Of a stretch of 12,218 bases of DNA, positions 1 to 6,816 are shown in pieces. Numbering within the stretch: position 1 is the stretch's first letter; every line of letters starts with the position of its first letter. Source of the stretch: an uncultured Selenomonadales bacterium (GTDB lineage Bacteria > Bacillota_C > Negativicutes > Selenomonadales > Selenomonadaceae). Location: assembly GCA_947302675.1 (NCBI GenBank), contig CAMYWI010000009.1:1-12218 (forward strand), read 5' to 3'. Both the position numbers and the translations under genes were made by a program. The notes beneath the pieces were generated by a model, which did no database searches, had not been told where the DNA came from, and saw only the letters and a program-made list of their open reading frames with translations.

Positions 1-1088
1 ATCGCGGCGACCGCAACATCACCCGTTACGAAATGGCGCAGATGGTTGCCAAAGCAATGGCGAAGAATCCGAGCGGCGCAGCTAAAGCTGAACTCGACCG
101 CCTTGCCGCTGAGTTCCGTGATGAACTCGATAATCTCGGCGTTCGCGTCTCCGAGCTTGAAAAGTACGCTGACAAAGTCGTTTGGAACGGCGAACTTCGT
201 TATCGCTATTGGAATGACAAACGCGACATCAAACATAACGGCGACAAGAAGACTACCAACAATCAGCTCCAACTCCGTTTCCTCCCGACCGCTGAAGTCA
301 ATAGCCACTGGAAACTGAAAGCTCGTATGGACGCGACCACCAACATGAGCACCGACGAATCCGGCGACTTCAAACTTAAAAAGGCTTTCGCGGAAGGCAA
401 CTACGGCAAGTTGAAACTCATGGTCGGTAAGTTCGACTTCTACACCAACGTTGACGACGGTCTTGTAATGGATGACTTCCTCAGCGGCGCGGGCGTCGTT
501 TACGGCGACAAATTCAAAGTTGCCCTTATGGCAGGTCGCTGGAGCGGCACCAATGACGATATTACAGACGCAGACGGCAATGTAGTCGCCAAAGGCGATC
601 CCGCAAGCTATCAAGGCGGCGAGCTTTCTTACGACGACGATAGACTTTACATCGGCGCAGGCTATCATCACTTCAACAGCGACTACTTCAAAGGCGTTTA
701 CGGCAAAAAGGACGCGAACGTTTGGACGGTCGGCGCACGCTACACCTTCGGCGGCGGCGTTAATCTTCACGGCGCATATGCCAACAACACCAAAGCTGAT
801 CAAGAGAAAAAGTCTTGGACCGCAGGTCTTTCCTACAAAGGCGCGGACAAGAAGGAACGCGGTAGCTGGGGTCTCTCGGCAGATTATCGCTACGTCAGCG
901 ATTACGTCAGCTTGGCTCCCACTTATGACACGTGGTTTGGAACCACCCATAAGAAAGGCGTTGAGGTCGGAGCTGACTGGGCACCGCTTTACAACACCTA
1001 CGTTAAATTCGGTTACTTCTGGGGCAAGACCCTTGACACCAAGCAAGACGACAAGACTTTCTTTAGCCGCGTTAGCTGGTTCTTCTAA
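1..1088 (+). CDS. SLH-domain outer-membrane porin, OmpM-like (5' truncated)
   Basis: The reading frame is open from base 3, so the start lies outside the window; 361 codons remain. It begins with the end of an SLH domain (GDRNITRYEMAQMVAKAM), which in Negativicutes porins lies in the periplasm and ties the outer membrane to peptidoglycan-linked polymers. A short charged coiled-coil-like segment follows (LDRLAAEFRDELDNL and the heptads after it). The rest, from WNGELRYRYW onward, alternates aromatic and polar residues with many Gly, Asp and Tyr, as in porin beta-strands. The last residues, RVSWFF, end in Phe, as expected for a BAM-recognised barrel. The role inferred is diffusion of small solutes across the outer membrane plus envelope tethering. 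A strong terminator follows 33 bp after the stop, so it ends its transcription unit. The family is clear; substrate specificity cannot be read. Confidence 0.88.
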   Translation, partial: RGDRNITRYEMAQMVAKAMAKNPSGAAKAELDRLAAEFRDELDNLGVRVSELEKYADKVVWNGELRYRYWNDKRDIKHNGDKKTTNNQLQLRFLPTAEVNSHWKLKARMDATTNMSTDESGDFKLKKAFAEGNYGKLKLMVGKFDFYTNVDDGLVMDDFLSGAGVVYGDKFKVALMAGRWSGTNDDITDADGNVVAKGDPASYQGGELSYDDDRLYIGAGYHHFNSDYFKGVYGKKDANVWTVGARYTFGGGVNLHGAYANNTKADQEKKSWTAGLSYKGADKKERGSWGLSADYRYVSDYVSLAPTYDTWFGTTHKKGVEVGADWAPLYNTYVKFGYFWGKTLDTKQDDKTFFSRVSWFF

Positions 1089-1121
1089 GAAACTCTCGCC
1101 GAGCAATCGGCTTTCGATAAA

Positions 1122-1161
1122 AAAAGCTCCTCTGCAAATCGCAGGGGAGCTTTTGGTTTTT
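1122..1161. terminator. Bidirectional Rho-independent terminator between porin and WYL genes
   Basis: A 14-bp stem with one G-U wobble (AAAAGCTCCTCTGC at 1122-1135 pairing with 1141-1154) encloses a 5-nt loop. The T-run on the + strand is TTTTGGTTTTT. On the minus strand the hairpin is followed by a run of seven Ts. It can therefore stop both the porin transcript and the converging WYL gene transcript, whose stop codon is at 1173. Confidence 0.85.
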
Positions 1162-1172
1162 AAAAAAATATC

Positions 1173-2177
1173 TTAAAGCACTGACAAAGCCTTTGTAAGT
1201 TGCGCTCTCAACTTATCTTTGACGTTATGCGGCGAGTTGATTTTTACTTTGCCGCAATGTTGACGGAGCCATTGATAAAGCCTTTCGTCCTCGCCGACGG
1301 AAATCGTTACACGGAATTGGCATTCGCCGCTTATTTTTTCTCCGGTCGGCGCGAAGGCTACCATTTTATTTTGCTTGAACTGCTTAACGACGCTTTCGAT
1401 AAGACTTTCTGGAAAAGTAATTTTCAGTTCAATGGGCGGCGCAGTTTCTTTGACTGCGCTTTTAGTCGATTGAAAGTCTTCGTCAAGAATTTTAATCTTG
1501 GATATGAGCGTCAGATTAAAATCCGTCGGCGTCGCGGAGCCGTCAACTCTCGCCGTCAAAAACAGTTCGCTGTCTTTTTCGACAACCAGATAGGGCGACG
1601 CGGTGATTTGCCTGTCGTCGTCGGTGATTCGGTTGCGCTTGAGGTGGAAACGGATTTTCTTGCCTTCGACAATCGCCTTGCAAATCGTGTTGACTTTGTA
1701 CAAGTTACCTTGAGTTTTTCGTTGCGGCTTGCGATTCAACTGCCGCTCGAAACCGTAGACAATCGAGCCGCCGTCAATGTCGGTCGCGGTTTTAATCTTG
1801 CCGAAAAGATTTTTTTTCTCGTCGGCACCAATGGCGGTTACGTTGTAAAGGGTTGCGCCGAGAAGAGCCGCCTCCGCCGTTGTAAAGAGCGGGCTGGCGT
1901 TGTAGTAGCCAAGCTTTGTGTCGTCATGAACTCTTATGTCGTAGAGACCGCTCAAGTTCATGTCGTGCACGTGGCGGCTTATCGTCGCTGTGACGAGATT
2001 TTTATCGGAGGATTCTTTTAAGGGGGCGTCGGGAAAAATTTTCTCCCACGCCTTTTTAACTTCCTTCAAAATTTGCCGCGAGGTCTTGGGGGCTTCGTGA
2101 TACGATTTACCCAGTGCCTCGATTATCAGCAACGTTTTGATGAAATTTTTTGAATAGAAAAACTTACGTTCAGCCAT
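1173..2177 (-). CDS. WYL-domain transcriptional regulator
   Basis: This 334-residue protein has the layout of WYL regulators. Residues about 1-75 form a helical DNA-binding part (ISRHVHDMN resembles a recognition-helix region). A WYL domain spans about 160-232, and a C-terminal WCX-like segment spans about 248-330 (LYQWLRQHCGKVKINSP). WYL domains are thought to sense small ligands or nucleic acid and control a neighbouring operon. The eponymous Trp-Tyr-Leu is degenerate here: SELFLTARVDG stands where WYL is usual. The start is set at the ATG preceded by GGAGG with a 5-nt spacer (2183-2187). An in-frame TTG 24 bases upstream would extend the frame but would place that Shine-Dalgarno site inside the coding region. 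It is divergent from the Sel1-repeat genes, which makes autoregulation or control of those genes possible, but nothing proves it. Confidence 0.82.
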   Translation of the reverse strand: MAERKFFYSKNFIKTLLIIEALGKSYHEAPKTSRQILKEVKKAWEKIFPDAPLKESSDKNLVTATISRHVHDMNLSGLYDIRVHDDTKLGYYNASPLFTTAEAALLGATLYNVTAIGADEKKNLFGKIKTATDIDGGSIVYGFERQLNRKPQRKTQGNLYKVNTICKAIVEGKKIRFHLKRNRITDDDRQITASPYLVVEKDSELFLTARVDGSATPTDFNLTLISKIKILDEDFQSTKSAVKETAPPIELKITFPESLIESVVKQFKQNKMVAFAPTGEKISGECQFRVTISVGEDERLYQWLRQHCGKVKINSPHNVKDKLRAQLTKALSVL

Positions 2178-2344
2178 GTTGTCCTCCAAAAGGTCTGTCA
2201 AAGATCAAACTCCTGCCTAATTTGATATGGGCAGAAAAAAATTTGTTCGCTCGTCACCGATAAGAATTATAATGCCTTTTGTAAGAAATGATTCATCGCA
2301 AGCCTCCCAACCTCTAAATTAAACTTCAAACAAAATGATTATAC

Positions 2345-2464
2345 ATGCAAAACGGATATTTTGTAAAGGAGGTGGTGCGTACAGGAGAGCGCAAATTTCA
2401 ACTCAAGCTTTACTACAGATTGCAAGGTCTACATAATCTTGCCGGCAAGGGGGGCGTCAAATGA
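2345..2464 (+). other. Doubtful 39-codon ORF upstream of the Sel1 genes
   Basis: An ATG at 2345 opens a 39-residue basic peptide ending at TGA 2462-2464. The strong Shine-Dalgarno-like AAAGGAGGTG falls inside it, directly before two GTG codons (2372 and 2375) at spacing that is too short. A 28-29 codon peptide starting VVRTGERKFQLKLYYRLQ is therefore possible but not well supported. Another frame is also open for about 33 codons through the same bases. The ORF overlaps the palindrome and the left arm of the hairpin that precede the first Sel1 gene, so a leader-peptide or RNA role is as likely as a protein. I do not recognise the peptide. Confidence 0.2.
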
Positions 2465-2476
2465 AACGTCGCCCCC
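2450..2476 (+). promoter_or_regulatory. GC-rich hairpin in leader of the Sel1 operon
   Basis: GGGGGCG (2450-2456) pairs with CGCCCCC (2470-2476) around a 13-nt loop, about 20 nt before the ribosome binding site of the first Sel1 gene. It is followed by AAAAAATTTT rather than a long T-run, so it would be a poor terminator. An attenuator, a leader structure or a processing signal are alternatives. It abuts the palindrome CTTGCCGGCAAG at 2438-2449. Confidence 0.4.
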
Positions 2477-2509
2477 AACGCCTTAAAAAATTTTATGGAG
2501 GAAAATAAA

Positions 2510-2974
2510 ATGACAGAATCAATTAAACAATGGGCGCAAGCGGGCGACCCAAGCGCAAAGTTCAGGCTCGCCGAGATTCTTTTAACGGAAGGCAACGTTG
2601 CGGAGGCTAAGGAACTTTTGGCGCAGGCGGCTGAAAAAAATTATCTGCCCGCCGCAAGCAAACTTGCCGAAATTTTTCAAGGCGAAGACAATCTTCCGCA
2701 AGCCGTGAAATTTTATAAGCAAGTGGCACTGCGCGGCGACGTCGAGGCTATGGAAAGTCTCGTTGAACTTCGCCCCGCCGACAAAGAAATTTTGGACTTC
2801 GTCCTTGAAATCATCGACAAAAAGTACAACGACATTTACACATCGACAAACATGATGGCGCAAATGATGACCTTCGGCAGTTCCAGAATCGGCGAATATC
2901 TGCCTGGTCAAGCAAGGGCGATTGAACGCCGCAGAATCAGAAATAAAATCTTGAAACTCAAGGAGGCTTTGTAA
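2510..2974 (+). CDS. Small Sel1/TPR-like repeat protein
   Basis: This 154-residue protein has no signal peptide or membrane segment and is probably cytoplasmic. Residues about 4-80 are helical repeats of Sel1/TPR character: AGDPSAKFRLAEILL, AKELLAQAAEKNYLPAA and AVKFYKQVALRGDVEAM. They show the small-residue spacing and the AA.G/GD turns of that family. The C-terminal half is less regular and ends in a basic helix (RAIERRRIRNKILKLKEAL). Such solenoids usually hold protein partners. The start is taken at the ATG preceded by GGAGGA (2497-2502) with a 7-nt spacer. An ATG 15 bases upstream overlaps that site and is unlikely to be used. The stop is 2 bp before the next Sel1-repeat gene, so the two are almost certainly co-transcribed. 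No specific function can be given. Confidence 0.75.
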   Translation: MTESIKQWAQAGDPSAKFRLAEILLTEGNVAEAKELLAQAAEKNYLPAASKLAEIFQGEDNLPQAVKFYKQVALRGDVEAMESLVELRPADKEILDFVLEIIDKKYNDIYTSTNMMAQMMTFGSSRIGEYLPGQARAIERRRIRNKILKLKEAL

Positions 2975-2976
2975 TC

Positions 2977-4311
2977 ATGACGGAAGAAAAAATTTTACTC
3001 AAAAAAGCTGAGGCGGGCGACATTGAGAGTATCAAACAGCTTGCCAAACTTTACGATAAAAAATCGGGGCGTTGGCAAAATGAGCCGAACGTCGGCGATA
3101 CAATTTCCATTGAAGAACTTTTTGCGAACATGGATAAAAAGTCCGACGAAAATTTTTTGGCGGAGGCGTTCAAGTATTTTATGCGCGGCGCAGAGCTTGG
3201 CAACCCCGAATGCATGTACGAAGTCGCGCACAGAATTTATGATAATATTGGTTGCGAGAAAAGGAAGTGGCCCGAAAACGGCAAGCTTGCCTTCGATTGG
3301 TATTTGAAAGCCGCGCAGGCGGGTTACACGCCCGCAATGAGAATAACGGCTTACATGTACGGCGGGCTTTGCGTCGACAAGGACGAAGTTCAAAGCTTTA
3401 ACTGGTACCTTAAGGCGGCGGAGCTTGGCGACAAAAAATCCGCTTGCGAAGTTGCTAAAATGTTCGCGCAGGGCGTCGGCGTCGAGAAAGATCTTGAGGC
3501 GGCTGATAAATGGCTTGCGCAACTCGACGACGAGAATTATCGTCATACGCTCCACGAGTTGAGCAAGGGCTACGACGACGAATCGTTGATGTGGATTGAA
3601 CGTCTGGTTGCGCTTGGCGACCCGCTTGCGCTTAAGAAAAAGGCGGAGGCTTGTTGCGTTAAGAAAAATTTTAAAGAGGCACTGGAGCTTTTCATTAAGG
3701 CGGGCACGAGTGACCCCAACAATTACAATCCCGACATTTTGGCGGAGGCTCTCTTCCAGGCGGGCAATCTCTTCTACACGGGCGAAGGTTCAATCCCGCA
3801 AAGCGACGAGCAAGCTCTTATGTTTTACAAGCGGGCGGCGCGGTTCAAATATATCAAAGCATACGTTCAATGCGGCAAGATTTATTATGAGCGCGAAAAT
3901 TTTCCGCAGGCGATGAGATATTTCAAGTACGCGCTGACCACGCGCGACCGCTATCCTTTCACACGGGGGCAAAACACCATTGCGCTTGAGTATATGGGGC
4001 GCATTTATGAGCACGTCGAAAAAGATTTGGAAGTTGCCTACAAATATTATGAGGCGGCGGCGCAGGACACGCGCAACCAAGCTTTGATCTTCCGGCTCGG
4101 CAATGATTACTTTTACGGCAGGAACGTCGCGAAAGACATTGACAAGGCTCTTGCCTACTTCGAGGAGGCGGGCAGGTATCCGAGCCACGAATATTATTTT
4201 GAGGCGAACACAAAGCTTGGCTGGATTTACAAGCTTGGCGAGAATGTGGAGCGCGACGAGGCTAAGGCGGAAGAATACTTCAAGAAACTTTCGCCCAACG
4301 ACGACGAATAA
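2977..4311 (+). CDS. Sel1-repeat protein
   Basis: This 444-residue protein consists largely of Sel1-like helical repeats. The clearest are at about 75-111 (YFMRGAELGNPECMYEVAH), 105-149, 153-185 (AQGVGVEKDLEAADKWLAQL), 256-289, 336-363 (YMGRIYEHVEKDLEVAYKYY), 370-398 (LGNDYFYGRNVAKDIDKA) and 409-437. The hallmark is A..G......LG..Y..G.gV..D...A..W/Y. There is no signal peptide, so unlike many secreted Sel1 proteins it is predicted cytoplasmic. These solenoids act as scaffolds in protein complexes or signalling. AAGGAGG sits about 10 nt before the ATG and inside the end of the preceding gene, indicating tight coupling. The operon ends at the hairpin at 4351-4388. No partner is known; the neighbouring phosphatase genes are the obvious candidates but have their own promoter. 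Confidence 0.85.
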   Translation: MTEEKILLKKAEAGDIESIKQLAKLYDKKSGRWQNEPNVGDTISIEELFANMDKKSDENFLAEAFKYFMRGAELGNPECMYEVAHRIYDNIGCEKRKWPENGKLAFDWYLKAAQAGYTPAMRITAYMYGGLCVDKDEVQSFNWYLKAAELGDKKSACEVAKMFAQGVGVEKDLEAADKWLAQLDDENYRHTLHELSKGYDDESLMWIERLVALGDPLALKKKAEACCVKKNFKEALELFIKAGTSDPNNYNPDILAEALFQAGNLFYTGEGSIPQSDEQALMFYKRAARFKYIKAYVQCGKIYYERENFPQAMRYFKYALTTRDRYPFTRGQNTIALEYMGRIYEHVEKDLEVAYKYYEAAAQDTRNQALIFRLGNDYFYGRNVAKDIDKALAYFEEAGRYPSHEYYFEANTKLGWIYKLGENVERDEAKAEEYFKKLSPNDDE

Positions 4312-4323
4312 AATCTGCGCGGG

Positions 4324-4352
4324 CTGAAAAATTTTACAAGTAATGATATAAT
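4324..4352 (+). promoter_or_regulatory. Promoter for the phosphatase genes (extended -10)
   Basis: TGATATAAT at 4344-4352 is an extended -10 (TGnTATAAT). CTGAAA at 4324-4329, 17 bp upstream, is a weak -35. The predicted start site is about 4359, inside the 5' arm of the terminator hairpin. The leader would then be about 43 nt, with GGGAGGG at 4389-4395 as ribosome binding site. Confidence 0.6.
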
Positions 4353-4388
4353 TGCTGAGCGTAAAAAAATAACGCTCGGCAATTTTTT
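4351..4388 (+). terminator. Rho-independent terminator behind the Sel1 operon
   Basis: ATTGCTGAGCGT (4351-4362) pairs with ACGCTCGGCAAT (4372-4383) through 12 bp including one G-U wobble. The loop is A-rich, and TTTTTT runs over 4383-4388. It ends the Sel1 transcript, yet lies directly before the phosphatase gene's ribosome binding site and overlaps the promoter called at 4324-4352. Confidence 0.8.
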
Positions 4389-4401
4389 GGGAGGGTTCAA
4401 A

Positions 4402-5580
4402 ATGGCTGAGGAAAAATTTTTCATAAACAACGCGGAAGAAATTATCCCGCCCGTCAACGACACGCCGTACAAGAGAATTTTGGCGATAGGCGATATTCAC
4501 GGCAAGTTCGACGCATTAAAGTCCTTGTGGAAGAAAATCAACGTCTCAGAAGATGATTTGGCGATCTTTTTAGGTGACTACGTGGACAGGGGCGAAGGCA
4601 TTGCCGAAGTTTTGAAGTGGGTTATCGAACAGTCGGCGCGGCAGAATTTTGTTTTCCTGCGCGGCAATCACGAACAGATGATGCTCAACGCTTTTAAGGA
4701 TACCGGCGCGGACAGAATCACTTGGATAATCAACGGCGGCAAGGCGACGATATTTGCTCTGCGCGAGTTAGTTTCGCAAAAAATTTTTTCGCTCAACGAT
4801 ATTTTGAACTTCACAGACAATTTGCCGCTCAGCTATTCAATCACGGTCGGCGGAAGGAAATATTTTTTCTGTCATGCGGGCGTTGAAGACGGCGTTGCGC
4901 TCGACAAGCAACGCGATGAATTTTTGCTGTGGTCGCGCGAAGAATTCTTTAACGGCTATCACGGCGACGACGTGATTATCAGCGGGCACTCGCCGATTAA
5001 ACTTTTTTTCGACTTTGATAACACCAACCCGCGCCCTATTAAAATTCCCAACAAAAATATTGTCATGGTCGACACGGGCGCATTTGTTCAAGGCGGGCGG
5101 CTCTCGGCAGCCGACATTTTGACTGGGCAATATTGGCAAAGCGGCGAAGACAGACAAGGCGACGTGATTTTCGTCTGCGCAGGAAACACCTGCCGCTCGC
5201 CTATGGCAAAATACATCATGCGCAATTTGCTCAGGACTGCGCGGCTTGACAAAAAAATTCATATCGAATCGGCGGGCTGTTTCACGAACGGCGGCGACTT
5301 CATAAGCAGAGGTGCTCGCGAAGTTTTGGCGGATAACGGTGTTGATTTCAGTCGTCACGTCTCGAAACCTTTCACGGAGCGCGAGTATCAAAACTTCCGC
5401 CGCGTCGTCGCTCTTGATAACGTGGTCATGAAAAAAGTCGTCACGATTTCTCACGGCGACCCCGATAATAAAATTCGTCTGCTAAACGTTGAAGACCCCG
5501 CGCTTGACGGCGACTATCGCAGAGCTTACAAGGAGATTTATCGCGGTTGCCAAGAACTTTTCAATGAACTTGCGCAATAA
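4402..5580 (+). CDS. Fusion of PPP-type metallophosphatase and low-molecular-weight protein tyrosine phosphatase
   Basis: This 392-residue cytoplasmic protein has two catalytic domains. Residues about 25-245 are a PPP-family (Ser/Thr phosphatase or diadenosine tetraphosphatase type) domain with all signatures: GDIHG (30-34), GDYVDRG (58-64), RGNHE (87-91), FFCHAG (155-160) and SGH (194-196). Residues about 253-392 are a full-length LMW-PTP. It has the P-loop CAGNTCRS (259-266, nucleophile Cys259 and Arg265), an ESAG segment (289-292), and the general acid in a DP motif (Asp365-Pro366, followed by Ala where Tyr or Phe is usual). Both halves look catalytically intact. Together they could remove phosphate from Ser/Thr and from Tyr, or from a nucleotide and a protein; the substrates are unknown. 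The start is the ATG after GGGAGGG (4389-4395) with a 6-nt spacer. An in-frame TTG 15 bases upstream lies in the terminator T-run and is rejected. The downstream paralogue is 12 bp away. Confidence 0.88.
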   Translation: MAEEKFFINNAEEIIPPVNDTPYKRILAIGDIHGKFDALKSLWKKINVSEDDLAIFLGDYVDRGEGIAEVLKWVIEQSARQNFVFLRGNHEQMMLNAFKDTGADRITWIINGGKATIFALRELVSQKIFSLNDILNFTDNLPLSYSITVGGRKYFFCHAGVEDGVALDKQRDEFLLWSREEFFNGYHGDDVIISGHSPIKLFFDFDNTNPRPIKIPNKNIVMVDTGAFVQGGRLSAADILTGQYWQSGEDRQGDVIFVCAGNTCRSPMAKYIMRNLLRTARLDKKIHIESAGCFTNGGDFISRGAREVLADNGVDFSRHVSKPFTEREYQNFRRVVALDNVVMKKVVTISHGDPDNKIRLLNVEDPALDGDYRRAYKEIYRGCQELFNELAQ

Positions 5581-5592
5581 GGAGGAGCTAAT

Positions 5593-6345
5593 TTGAACGA
5601 ACGACTTTTTATCAACGACGCCGAAAAAATTATTCCGCCCGTCAATGATTCGCCGTACAAAAGAATTTTGGCAATCGGCGACGTGCACGGTGCGCTTGAC
5701 AAATTGGAGTCTCTCCTTGAAAAAATTTCTCCGACATCGGAGGATCTCGTGATCTTTTTAGGTGACTACTTCCATTTTGCCAAGATTAAGAGAAAAAATC
5801 TTGAGACGTTGCTATGCCTCGCCGAATTGAGCAAGCGCGCGAACTTTATTTTTCTGCTTGGCAACACCGACGAAACCGCAATGCAAGCGTTTCTTGGTGA
5901 CGTGGAAGTCTCACTGAAACTTTTTGTTAAATATTTCTTCCGCAATCAGCCGGAGCTTGTCAACGCTTACGCTCAAAACGTCCCGAAGATTTTTTACGAC
6001 TTCATGACTGGCTTAAAGCCGTCTCATCTTGTCACGGTTGGCGGACGGAAATATTTCTTTTGCCACGCGGGAATAAAGCTCGGCAGGTCGCTTGAACTTC
6101 AAGGAAAAAATCGGCTCATCGGCAAGCTCAGTTGCGACAACTTTTATGATAATTATGCGAGCGAAGATTTAATCGTCGTCGGGCACAAGTCGCCGAATAA
6201 ACTTTCAGAGCAATTCGACGGAAACAAGCCGCTGAAAGTTCCCGATAAAAATATTTTAATGCTCGACACTCGCGCCAAGAAAAAGGATGGAAAACTTTCT
6301 TGCGTCGATCTCTTGAGCGGCGAATTTTGGCAAGACGATTGCTGA
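5593..6345 (+). CDS. PPP-like metallophosphatase paralogue lacking catalytic residues (probable pseudophosphatase)
   Basis: This 250-residue protein starts with TTG, with GGAGG at 5581-5585 and a 7-nt spacer. It is a paralogue of the PPP half of the preceding protein, sharing the lead-in FIN.AE.IIPPVND.PYKRI. The metal-ligand positions are kept: Asp30 and His32 of GDVHG, Asp58 of GDY, Asn91, His158 of FFCHAG and His197 of VGHKSP. VDRG is replaced by FHFA (60-63), and RGNHE by LGNTDE (89-94), so the Asp-Arg pair, the Arg before GN and the catalytic His are gone. The LMW-PTP half is absent; the protein ends at the equivalent of the domain junction (SGEFWQDDC). It may bind metal and ligand without cleaving, and could regulate its neighbour. 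It ends at a terminator. The gene is intact and in frame, not an obvious pseudogene. Confidence 0.82.
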   Translation: MNERLFINDAEKIIPPVNDSPYKRILAIGDVHGALDKLESLLEKISPTSEDLVIFLGDYFHFAKIKRKNLETLLCLAELSKRANFIFLLGNTDETAMQAFLGDVEVSLKLFVKYFFRNQPELVNAYAQNVPKIFYDFMTGLKPSHLVTVGGRKYFFCHAGIKLGRSLELQGKNRLIGKLSCDNFYDNYASEDLIVVGHKSPNKLSEQFDGNKPLKVPDKNILMLDTRAKKKDGKLSCVDLLSGEFWQDDC

Positions 6346-6361
6346 TTTAGACGCCGTGCAG

Positions 6362-6400
6362 AAAAAAATCCCCGCCGATTTTGACGGGGATAATTTTTTT
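6362..6400. terminator. Bidirectional terminator between phosphatase and flagellar operons
   Basis: ATCCCCG (6368-6374) pairs with CGGGGAT (6385-6391). The stem is flanked by seven As at 6362-6368 and TTTTTTT at 6394-6400, so both strands read stem then T-run. It serves the + strand phosphatase genes and the minus-strand flgJ, which ends at 6409. Confidence 0.82.
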
Positions 6401-6408
6401 GTCGCGAG

Positions 6409-6804
6409 TTATTTTGTAAGCTGTTTATAAATGAAGTCGGCAAGCCCGATGCCGCCGCCCTCCGCCGCGACTTTGGTTAGTTCCTCGTTGTACATGTCGC
6501 GATAAATTTCCATTGCGTTATCGTCCTTGAAGAGTTCGTCTTTCGGGACGGTCTTCCACATTTCCGTGAACATCATCTTGAGCATAATCGCTTCGAGTTG
6601 AACGCTCGCGTCTTTAATTTCCTGGTTACGCTTGGCGACTTCCTCAGCGGTCATTGTTTTAACGTCCGACGTTTGATTGAGTTTGTCGGTCGCCGCCTGC
6701 AGTTGTGATTGAAAGCTCGACTCGTCGGTTATCATCTGTGCGCCGGTCGCGCCGGTGTTGGTCGAGTTCATTTGCGGTATCAAGTTCACGCCGCTAATCG
6801 TCAT
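6409..6804 (-). CDS. flgJ: FlgJ rod-binding protein, short form without muramidase domain
   Basis: This 131-residue protein matches the rod-binding N-terminal domain of FlgJ. Residues about 60-131 include KDASVQLEAIMLKMMFTEMW, KDDNAMEIYRDMYNEEL and GGGIGLADFIYKQL, which are typical of the family. In enterobacteria FlgJ is about 310 residues because a peptidoglycan hydrolase domain follows. Here the protein stops right after the rod-binding part, as in many other phyla, so the hydrolase must be a separate protein. It helps assemble the rod in the periplasm. AAGGAG (6813-6818) precedes the ATG and overlaps the flgI stop codon, which points to translational coupling. It is the last gene of the operon. 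Confidence 0.92.
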   Translation of the reverse strand: MTISGVNLIPQMNSTNTGATGAQMITDESSFQSQLQAATDKLNQTSDVKTMTAEEVAKRNQEIKDASVQLEAIMLKMMFTEMWKTVPKDELFKDDNAMEIYRDMYNEELTKVAAEGGGIGLADFIYKQLTK

Positions 6805-6816
6805 GATAATCGCTCC

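Larger units (their letters stand above)
2178..2509. promoter_or_regulatory. Divergent intergenic region between WYL gene and Sel1 genes
   Basis: This is 332 bp without an assured gene. AATTATAAT at 2265-2273 gives a TATAAT on both strands. On the + strand TATAAT (2268-2273) lies 19 bp after TTGTTC (2243-2248), a weak promoter candidate for the Sel1 genes. No convincing -35 element was found for the WYL gene. Further right are an exact match to the anti-16S sequence (AAAGGAGGTG, 2365-2374) with no ATG at the right distance, the perfect palindrome CTTGCCGGCAAG (2438-2449), and a GC-rich hairpin (2450-2476). The palindrome is operator-like and could be a target of the WYL regulator, by inference only. 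Confidence 0.45.

Noticed and set aside
1200..2021. 273-codon ORF on the + strand antisense to the WYL gene
   Set aside because: It is rich in Arg, Phe and Val as expected from reading the complement of the WYL gene; no motif and no start signal.
3790..4500. 236-codon minus-strand ORF across the Sel1 gene end and the phosphatase start
   Set aside because: It runs through two real genes, a terminator and a promoter on the other strand and shows no family features.
6153..6443. 96-codon minus-strand ORF over the pseudophosphatase end and terminator
   Set aside because: It crosses the bidirectional terminator and overlaps flgJ in another frame; no coding character.
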